NCBI RefSeq assembly: GCF_016920785.2
Contig: NW_024609835.1
Location: 82,432,243 to 82,496,242 of the forward strand
Source: Ixodes scapularis
Taxonomy: Eukaryota; Arthropoda; Arachnida; Ixodida; Ixodidae
DNA length: 64,000 nucleotides
Reading direction: 5' to 3'
Each line of letters begins with the position of its first letter. Position 1 is the first letter of the stretch. The notes below the pieces were generated by a model. It was not told the DNA's origin, did not search any database, and saw only the letters and a program-made list of their open reading frames with translations. Positions 55,926 through 64,000 of the stretch are shown in pieces. The position numbers and the translations under genes are program-made.

Positions 55926-58000
55926 TTACCACCCTATATGCTACACCACTTGTCATGATACGAGCACATCGACCTACAGACCCAGCCTACTCTTTAAACA
56001 TGTGATGAGCTGCTGCAGCAAAATTTGTTTGCAGAAAGGCCACATTCCCAGCAGCCTTCGACATTGCATTCAAGGGCTGAAAGAGTGTCTAAACAACATA
56101 AAACCACGGACAAAGCGGAACTGTAAATCAACAAGAAACAAACCCTCGACACGCAAGGAAGCAACGTCACTAGCCTTGTACAGCGTAGTATAATCCGTAA
56201 GAGTACCATTTCTAAGACTGACTGAGCACACCCCAAGTGTAGACATACTTGCTTATATTGAAAGAATGAAGCCAAATAAACAACAGCAAATGTACAAATG
56301 TTCTTGATACCAAAGAATTGTTTTTTCGGACTGCGTAAATCAACTGCACCGCAGGAAGCTAAAACTGTGAGAATGCGACGTTAACGACTGGGCTAGAATG
56401 TGACGTTACTTGGATCCAAAGATTAAAAGTGAAAAACCAAATTGTTTTATGAGCTGCTGTTTACCTAAACCTAATATTGTGTGAACAAGAACTTGCACTG
56501 TCGACGGATGTGGGATTGATATCGGTGAGAAACACTTGACACTAAGAAACTTTTTCTTTGTTGCTGCCAAGAGTTTCTAACAATATAAATGTCAGTTCTT
56601 ATTTTTACCATATGAGGCTTAGATGGATGCCTGCTTGGTTTTTCTTTTCCTTAATTTATTCAAGTAACGTCATGTTCTCAAACTTGCGTTCTACCCCAAC
56701 CACTGTAGTTTCACTCTCCTGCGACGTGTAGCTTTTTAGCAGAGGTAAAAAGACTGTTCCTTTTTTTCTGAGGAACATTTGGTAGAATTTTGCTTAACCC
56801 AATTCTGGATGCTCGTTTCAAAGGCCTTTTCGCCCACCCTCGCATAGGTGCTGCCATCTTGGAATCGCATGATGCGGCCGCCATTAGGTTGCTTCAACTT
56901 GTCGCTCTGCTCTCCCCTCCGCACCTTGGCGGATGCATTGTATTGACGTTTTTCGTTGCATTTCACCGGATATTATTTTTTTACTTCGGAAATTGTCATT
57001 CAATATTTATATGTTACTACTCAATTGCATTACCACATTACACAGCCAAGTTCTGTAGCACGTTTTGACTATTTTCACCGTCTGACTCCCGGATACCTGT
57101 GAGGAGGCCAAATGAGGCACGGGAATCAACATTAGCACTGACGCACATTGAGTATATATATGATTCTAAGATAGCACAAAGGTTCAAAAGCCAACGTAAC
57201 TCAGGTTTGCTTACTGATAGCGGCGCAACATTCACAATAAGACGCAAAAAAGGTGACAGAAACAATTAGCATAAACAGCCCTGTTTCATGACAGCATCAT
57301 CATTTTCATTCATAACAGTTGCTTTACATTATAGCCTCCTATCTTTTCCAAGAGTCTTCCACTTGTGGAAAAGATAGGTAACAAACGTTTAATGTGCATC
57401 TTATCTGAATCTAGGCATCGCGGTGCGTCAGGATCAAGCAATTTGTTTCGTCACATTATTACACCTACATGTTTGATGTTCTTAATTGCATTTGCAACAT
57501 AAACTAGCTTTATCAACTTAGAAAAAACTACACCGTGCTTTGTTCATATCTGAAGTTTTTTTAGTGCTCTATGATTTGCTTAAATGAGCCAGTTCAATTT
57601 AATTAATTTAAATATAAAACTTGGGACTTCACGCACAAAAAATTCACAGAAAGCGTGAGAGTGCCTAGGGGCCCGTAATATGCAACGCTGAGAAAAAAAT
57701 GTCGGCTTGAAAATCGCCCGAACGTGACGCTGCCGATGGTGAAGAGATTTATTTTCAGTGGCTAGCATTGTGCTCAATGAGAAGTGCACTCGATGACCCA
57801 CCGCAATAATGCAAGCCGAACTGTCCTGACAATCTGATTTCATTATTCGTGCTTGACTTTTTTTTAATGTTTTGAGGGGGCTAAACTTTAGACTAAAGAA
57901 AGAATATTTGCATATATCAAGCAGATTTATAAATTCCCTCGATTACGATAGCTGGGCGTCTTTTTTGATTAAGCTTTATGCCAAATCTGTCACAAGGTGG
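55926..58000. other. Gene-poor region
   Basis: No supported gene. A short hairpin CCTATCTTTTCCA...TGGAAAAGATAGG lies at 57338-57378. A local GC-richer patch at 56815-56940 (reverse strand contains CCTAATGGCGGCCGCATCAT) has no domain. Confidence 0.5.
57338..57378. repeat. Perfect 13 bp hairpin
   Basis: CCTATCTTTTCCA, 15 base loop, TGGAAAAGATAGG. Confidence 0.85.
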
Positions 58001-58023
58001 AAAGTTGGGCGAGTTGGTTGATG

Positions 58024-58174
58024 GTCATATTGAATGGGTTAAAACACCCATTCAATATGACACAGGAAATACGACACAGGAAATAAAAGGAAATACACAG
58101 ACACAGCGCCGTGTCTGTGTTTCCTTTTACTGGTCCTTCGTCTTTTTTGCGCTGTTTTAACCCATTCAATATGG
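58024..58174. repeat. Compound foldback
   Basis: A perfect hairpin GTCATATTGAATGGGT-taaaac-ACCCATTCAATATGAC (58024-58061) is followed by direct ACACAGGAAATA copies. A second hairpin comes next (AAAAGGAAA.ACACAGACAC / GTGTCTGTGTTTCCTTTT, 58086-58131). A third copy of TTTTAACCCATTCAATATG follows at 58155-58173. The whole block is two nested inverted repeats. Confidence 0.88.
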
Positions 58175-58229
58175 CCAAATCTGTCATTTCAAATCGAAGT
58201 AAAAGGCTTGGAGAGACTATTCAATATTC

Positions 58230-58475
58230 AATTAGAAAATCTTGAGTCAAAAACACTTTTCCCTTTGAACTTCACCAATGATTTATGTGCAGCTGCTTAT
58301 AAGTAGGCCTGTGTATAGGAAAGTAAAAAAAAAATCTGCTTGGTATGTGCAGCTATTCCTATAACAAACTGCTACTTTGCCGCATCATATTTCGATGAAT
58401 TTCTGATAATTTAGACTTCTGATATTTCAAACAGATCTGTGGCTTCCTGGAGTTTGATTTAATGATAGTTGACTG
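58230..58475. mobile_element. pogo-like element end, related to 11390-11562
   Basis: GTAGGCCTGTGTATAGGAAAG, GATGAATTTCTGATAA and TGTGGCTTCCTGGAGTTTGA match 11406-11562 in order. The right terminus reads, inverted, CAGTCAACTATCATTAAATC, a good pogo-type terminus. The left end was not located. Confidence 0.6.
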
Positions 58476-59769
58476 CATCAAGCACGTCTGTTCAAACAAG
58501 TGAACATTGATCTACACAGGTTCATGAAGTGGCATGTTGCCTTGTGTTCGACATTTGCCAAACTTTCTGATGTCTCTTCTATTGTGCCTTTTAATTTTAT
58601 TTTACGGAAGCCAGCTATCAGGTATAACTTGACGAGTCTTTCACTTATATCATACCTCGAGTACACCCTAACCGAATTTGTATTTCCTAAGGCCAATATC
58701 CTGATATGCTGTTAATGAGTACTTTAGCAGGGCTGACAATGAAAGAAATGTCCGAAACAGACAGAAACAATATCACTTCCTTCTATAGATTACCTGCGTC
58801 ACTATACGAGACTTTCCAGTCTGCGAAGTTTACAAACAGTTGATGTCCACGAAAACTAAATAGTGAGCAGTGAACTTGCAAGTGCGTCTGTTCTTCACAA
58901 TTCAGTATATTGTTAAATGGGTTGTGGGCCTGCTTCTTCACTATGCAATGATGCATTGTTCTCTTCAGTAGTTCATTTTTCTGCAAGCTAGTGTCATTGA
59001 ATACGACCATAGACTTGAATCCTCACTGTGCATCAGTTCAGTCGCTTCGCCACCGAACCTAGCCAAAATTAATGATGGAGATAATCAGATGTGTCAAAGG
59101 TGTTAGTAAAAATGCCTGCAATTGAGGCTAAAAACCACTTAGTGGTTGTCAAAGTGGCTCAGTACCACTGTTTCATTGGTTGTGGGCTGCAAGGGACAGA
59201 TTTGTATCACAAAATTAAGAGAAAATGACATAAACAGAAACAAAATCACATGGAAACCGAAATCACACAGCCGCATGCACAGTGAAACCGAAATCAAACA
59301 AATTGAAGCAACCTAATTGCAACGAGTGCATCAACACCTTCTATCTGCCGGTTAGACTATCTGCCGGTCAGACAACTACCGAGATGAAAAGGTCTGTTAG
59401 ACTAACAAACTAATGGCGACCAAACGTCCCAGTCTCAAAAAGCAATGTCTAATTGGTGGTAGGCTGCCACAGTTGGTGCTACCTGATGCTTACCTATTAG
59501 TCAGAAAACCCTTAGTAAAGCCTGGCACTGTAATTCCAATGCGGACTTTTGGTCAACGGCAGTTTGTGCGAGAGCCTGAATCAACATATATAAGCTAACC
59601 AAAATGATAGTGCATGCCAGGGTACAGAGACGCCTTGAAAGACAACGGCACTTTCCAATACTAAAGGCAAAAATGCATTCGACTGCCTTTTTGCCTTTTT
59701 CACAGCAATGGCGACGACTATTCTTGGGTCTACTTGGTTCTGTTTCTCCAACACGTCCGTGTGTCCGTG

Positions 59770-60239
59770 TAAACCGTTAGGAAGCTACCCTATGCCCCCA
59801 GGTGGGCCCTAAGGCCAGTCCGACTGTAGTGGAAAATGCAGTCGTCTTCAAGGCATCTCTACCCTGCCCTGATGTGACCTACGAGTGGGCGAAGTTCAAC
59901 AGCCGAAAACAAGAGGCACGTGAAACCGTAACAAAGGCATTGCCTTTGTTACGGATCTCTATAAGATGGATGAAACGTGCGAATACGGGGAACTGAAAAA
60001 AGAATTGGTCAGGGATTGACTCGTCATTGGACTCATCGACGTCAAGCTGAGCGAAATACTTTAGCTGACCTCGGAACTGACATTAGAACCGCCATCTTGA
60101 CGGGGCATAATTCCAAGGTGGTCAAGCAGCAACAAAAAGAGATACGCAGAAGCGAACAAGCGCCCCGGCGGCCGATGAAGTCAGGAAGAATGGACTTCTT
60201 CCAAAACCGACACGCCCCATCGCGGCGAAATACCACGCA
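59770..60239 (+). pseudogene. Gypsy gag relic, 5' part
   Basis: The plus strand reads VTYEWAKFNSRKQEARETVT, then (after a frame change near 59950) CEYGELKKELVRD, stop, LVIGLIDVKLSEIL, stop, LTSELTLE. These are the capsid end blocks of Ty3/gypsy gag (FNSR.Q..GE, CEYG.L...LIRDRLV.G..D..LSE.LQ). It then continues VVKQQQKEIRRSEQAPRR. Two in-frame stops and a frameshift make it dead. It is interrupted at 60240 by another element and resumes at about 61790. Confidence 0.72.
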
Positions 60240-61782
60240 GTGCACTCTGGGAACTAGTTGGCCACTCAGTTTCGATTTCGACTGAGCAGCTTCATCTCAT
60301 GCTATCACGCCGGCACCAAACGCACTGCTTACGTTTTCGATTATCTGACTTTTCACGAACGTACAATACACTCATTCTCGAGCGATACAAAACGAAGACC
60401 GGGGCACTTTTCTTGGTTCCCGAAACACCAGATATTATGAGTGCGTATGCAAACGTATAGTAAGACGTGGCTTAGTCACCTCACCCCACGAGTGCATCTT
60501 TGAGTTCGATTTCAATAATCCCGTCTAGTACCAGTAAACTAGAACTGAAATTTGTTCATCTGGAGCCTTTCACCTATTTTGTTTGCCAAACGTCCGCTTC
60601 TTGTTACTTCACTAGGCAAAAAGCAAGCCGCATTCTCACAGGAGTATCAAAGTTGAGCCCAGCGTTGACGCACGAACTTTTAAGGAAACGCAATAAATTC
60701 GACCTCACTACTGTACGAAAGTTACTATGGTGTCTTACCCGTGTCATCATATATCTCCCACTCAAATTTTATGCTGATAGAAGATTAAGTTTTCGCAAAC
60801 GCTGAGATCGGCTAGCTACGACGGAGGCCCCAACAAGCGACCCCTACTCCTCGCTAAGCCTTTTTGGACGAGCTTTTACTGACGCCCAAGATCTGTGCCT
60901 GAACGATGTTTCTGAAATTATCTCGACATACTCAGGCAGGAAGAAAGCAAACACATAACAAATATTATGGCCCTTAGCAATCGTCAAACGCGCTTTGAAT
61001 AATTTCGCTCGTGTGGCGCACCGCATAGGGGTTCATGCCTGTCCGGCGCACTGCCGGCGAATGGTGCGACATTCTTCACACAAGTGCTCGACTTTTGCTT
61101 TCTAAAAACGGTCTGTATGTGCAAATGTGCCTATATGATTGGCAGAATAACTTTATGCGCATACGCCATGTTGAACATTAGTGGAATGCAAGCGGGTGGG
61201 GACCTCACTTCGTGCAATGCTGCGGGTCGGTACAGATAAGAGATAAGTGTGTTAAAATTGAGCTTTTCAATGGCGCCTCCGAGTTTTACCTCGCGTACTC
61301 AGGCGTATTAAGAAAAACAGTAATTGCAAAAAGGGATATTTCGTCTATGGACGCACGAAACAAACAAACTTCCTGATCAACAACACTAATGTAGAGGCGA
61401 GAGCTCGATGTACGCATACTTATTGGTTGCTAGAACTTGTTGATTCGTAAACAAGCAAGATCCCTGAGCTTCGCAGCGTCGAGATTTCCAGCAGTGGCTC
61501 GTCCACATACCTCGATTGGAACGCTAACAGAAAGGCTCAAGTACAAAAATACAACAAGCATAAGTTAAGACAAGCTATACGTCTCGGACTTGTCTAAAGC
61601 TTCGAGGTCTGGCCATTTAGATTAGTTTAGACACCACAAATGACGCTCTCGGGACCAGAAAACATGAGATAACGGCCGTTAATAGTCCACGCTCTGTGTA
61701 TAATCTCTTGTCGACGTGTCGATCGAAACCGAAACCATGCCACCCTCCTCCTTGGCTGACCAACTAGTTCCCAGAGTGCAAC
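60240..61782. mobile_element. TIR element inserted in gypsy gag
   Basis: TGCACTCTGGGAACTAGTTG at 60241 is mirrored exactly at 61762-61781. A second inverted block TTTCGATTTCGA / GGTTTCGGTTTCGATC lies farther in. It separates the 5' part of a gag relic from its zinc-knuckle part, so it is a 1.5 kb insertion. No transposase domain was recognised. Target duplication unclear (an ACGC on both sides, slightly offset). Confidence 0.65.
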
Positions 61783-61789
61783 GCGCGCC

Positions 61790-62085
61790 GTGTTGCATGT
61801 AGGGCTTTATGGAAGTAGTCTATTGCCACAAGCAAGAAAACCGCCCATGCGAGCATTACACCAGCACAAGAACAAGACCGAAGCAGGACACTGCAGGTGG
61901 TGCGGCGGCGCACGCGACCACACGATAGCGCATTGCCCGACTTCGAACAAGACATGCAACCACTGCAGGAAAACGGACCACTTCGCATCAGTGTGCCTGT
62001 CACAAAAAGGCTGGCATGAAACATCGACACGCTTCTCAGAGCGCAGCAAGGGTGTTGAGGAAGTTTACCTCGGTGAGGTCAAAAC
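61790..62085 (+). pseudogene. Gypsy gag relic, zinc-knuckle part
   Basis: The plus strand encodes two zinc knuckles, CRWCGGARDHTIAHC and CNHCRKTDHFASVC, the C-terminal nucleic-acid binding part of Ty3/gypsy gag, followed by VEEVYLGEV. All eight metal ligands are present. It is colinear with 59770-60239 across the insertion. Coding sequence stops where a hAT-like end begins at 62086. Confidence 0.78.
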
Positions 62086-62260
62086 CAGGGACTCAAACCG
62101 AAAAATATAACGTTCCGGTTACGGTTACGGTTACCGCTTCCTGTTGATAACGGTTTCGTTTCGGTTTTTTACGGTTTTAATTTTTACGGTTTCGGTTACC
62201 AGTTACACGTTCATAAAAACCGGTTTATTTCGGTTTTTCCAATTATTTGTCTAATTGAAA
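62086..62260. mobile_element. hAT-like terminus
   Basis: CAGGGACTCAAACCGAAAAA is followed by dense CGGTTACGGTTACGG and CGGTTTCGGTTT repeats, a common hAT end structure. It interrupts the gag relic. The opposite end was not found, so it is truncated, rearranged or runs to an unrecognised border before about 62640. Confidence 0.5.
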
Positions 62261-62681
62261 TGCTAGACAGCCATTTTAGAAAAAACTGTTTAAAGTAGTC
62301 TCAGATATCCAATAACGTGAAATACAAGGAACCTAGAAGCGTCTTAATACTTCTAATTGGTCAGAAGTTGCACACGTTCCCAGCTCCAACTCTTGTTCAC
62401 TACATCTACTTACATTATTTAGTTTGATGCCCGAGCATACATGTTACTTCTAGTACTCGGGGATCATCGCGTTCTATATAATAAAAATTAAAATAAACAC
62501 TGCTACTCTGTTGTTTGGCACCATTTATAAACAATTACCCTAAGAAAGTTCCCACTAGATGCTGGAAGAACCATTCGCACTTTCTCGTCGCTACAGTTGA
62601 TTTCAACCTCATACATGCAGGCGAGTCTTCACTTCACTGAAGGAAGGAACAAAACTACAGCCATCCACTAGTAAAATACTG

Positions 62682-63928
62682 CTAAGTGGAATGAAGTAAT
62701 AAAATTGAGAGCTGGGCTGGGCGGGCCGTGAGGCAAGAAGCCTTCGTGCAGCGAATGGAAAGTCCGCCGTAGTCGGGAGGCCCGTGAAAACTACTTGCCT
62801 CACTAAACACTGCCCAGTCGACTTCAGGTGCCTGCTGGGTCGAGTGGACTGGCGGTGTAGGTCCCGTCGCTTTTGACTTGTAGGCAGTGCTACCCAGGTC
62901 CGACTGAGAGTCTTCGACGACGCTTTGTTTGTCTGTAGTGTGTTCCTTTGTGTTGGTGTGGTTTTCCTCCTTGCCATCGTACATGTCGAAGGAGCCATCA
63001 TCGGCGTGGGGCTCAATGACTGTCGGTCCTGCTGAGCCACTCCAGGATTCGTTCGGTGGCGGTGGTTGTCGAGTCGGGATCCATTGGGTCGTTTTCTTCG
63101 ATCCAAGATCCAGCTCGGGCACGGTCGGCAGAGACGCCAGCCTCGCAAAGAGCATGGGCGAGAATGTCCTCAACAGGAAAAACGCACAGGAGCGTCGAGG
63201 AGACGACTGTGCCGTCGATGACGGCACTGGTGGGTTTCGAAGACTCAGCGTAGCTGCCGGACTCACGATTACGGGGCCTCTTCGACTTGGTGTCTGGGCG
63301 GTAGCTGGTGTGCGCGGGAGCACGAGGCGTGTGGCGTCCGCGTCGAGGCTGGTTGGGTAGCTGGTCGGGGAGCTCTCTGAAAACCTCGGACTCGAATCCT
63401 CGACGTCTGGGATAGGAGTGCCGTCCTACAGTTCCCTCTCGCGACTACGTGGAAGACTTCCAGTTTATCGAAAATGAGGTGCTGGTGTTCGGGGAGCATG
63501 TCATCCCAGTAGAACCGATGGCGGGGGAGATGCCTGATCTCATGGACATCTCTCGTGGAGAAACTTATGGTGTCCTGGACGAGGTCGCTCAGAATGTCGT
63601 AGGCATGACGGACCCTCGCTCCGGCATGGGTGGTGGGGGCTCTATCAGAGGTAGTTGGATTGCGCTGGTGGCTATGGTAGAAATGATTCTCGTAGAAGCC
63701 ATACCTCCGGCGGTGGCAGGGGGAGGCCTCCGGCGATGCTGGAAGCGATCTCTCGGCGCGTCTGTGGATGTTCGAGCTTACCGTGCCGACGTTCGAACAG
63801 TTCGCGTTCACAGTTTTGCGAGAGAGACTGTTGAGACTGCTGGCCGTGTGGGGCGAGATTGGCCAGGCCATCGACGATTGGAAGCAGGGCAGCTCCCAAG
63901 GTTCAGGCGAAGGAGGCAGAAATTGCAT
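62682..63928 (-). CDS. Unassigned overlapping minus-strand ORFs, possibly one frameshifted gene
   Basis: Two long minus-strand frames adjoin: 63928-63269 (219 codons, basic, with HAYDILSDLVQDTISFS and HRFYWDDMLPEHQHLIFDKL) and 63323-62682 (213 codons, with TQWIPTRQPPPPNESWSG, DDGSFDMYDGKEE and APEVDWAVFSEA). The DNA is clearly more G+C-rich than the flanks and stays open for 1.2 kb. The first frame is open back to the window edge. I do not recognise a domain. A retroelement gag or ORF1 with one frameshift, or two exons, would fit. Overlapping plus-strand ORFs are judged shadows. Confidence 0.35.
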
Positions 63929-64000
63929 CCCATGTCTGTTGGACGAGGGTGGCGCGTTGGCGCGTTTGACGAGGAGGCATCCTTCTCCCTGGCTTTTTCT

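Noticed and set aside
62929..63360. 143-codon plus-strand ORF
   Set aside because: Antisense to the longer minus-strand frames and without features of its own.

Overview
This is a transposon-dense eukaryotic window, most likely from an arthropod and probably a hard tick. The signs are spliced genes with GT-AG introns, a Ruka-like tRNA-derived SINE, PIF/Harbinger pairs made of a HARBI1 nuclease and a Myb/SANT protein, hAT and pogo-like elements, Ty3/gypsy and non-LTR retroelements, and a P2X7-type cysteine-rich domain gene. Nothing looks bacterial: there are no operons and no long unspliced genes. The tick assignment rests on remembered family distributions and was not checked by search.

Layout. 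1-2862: decayed Harbinger copy A (Myb-like exon relic on minus, HARBI1 exon relic on plus). 3109-7341: complete but dead Ty3/gypsy element on minus, with two ~200 bp LTRs and a GTCAC target-site duplication. 9204-13760: Harbinger copy B, whose Myb/SANT plus coiled-coil companion gene reads cleanly but has no transposase. A pogo-like element with a large internal palindrome sits in its intron (10671-11562). 13860-18560: tRNA-like sequence, GC-rich block, 52 bp tandem repeat and a LINE relic. 19100-24670: AT-rich repeat DNA ending in a ~117 bp satellite. 24690-26490: second copy of the same LINE family. 26500-31900: mostly non-genic, with one MITE, one orphan ORF and one SINE. 31927-34524: hAT-type element. 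35976-37532: two inverted-repeat elements, one with an exact 8 bp duplication. 37533-46000: Harbinger copy C, with an intact three-exon HARBI1 gene facing a broken companion gene and a 0.9 kb hAT insertion between them. 46863-47428: probable solo LTR. 48243-49900: diverged tandem duplication. 50272-51600: frameshifted pseudogene of a multicopy, probably transposon-borne family. 51981-54506: broken three-exon P2X7-domain gene. 55263-55921: long-TIR foldback element. 59770-62085: gypsy gag relic, split by one DNA element and cut by another. 62682-63928: unassigned minus-strand ORFs.

The genes that are clearly real all belong to mobile elements or multicopy families. The central functional observation is the Harbinger system. 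Copy C retains a seemingly complete DDE nuclease but has lost its DNA-binding partner. Copy B retains a seemingly intact partner but has lost the nuclease. I see no ordinary host housekeeping gene. Much of the window (roughly 7.4-9.1, 14.0-15.6, 18.5-23.3, 26.5-28.4, 30.5-31.9, 56-58 kb) holds nothing I can name.
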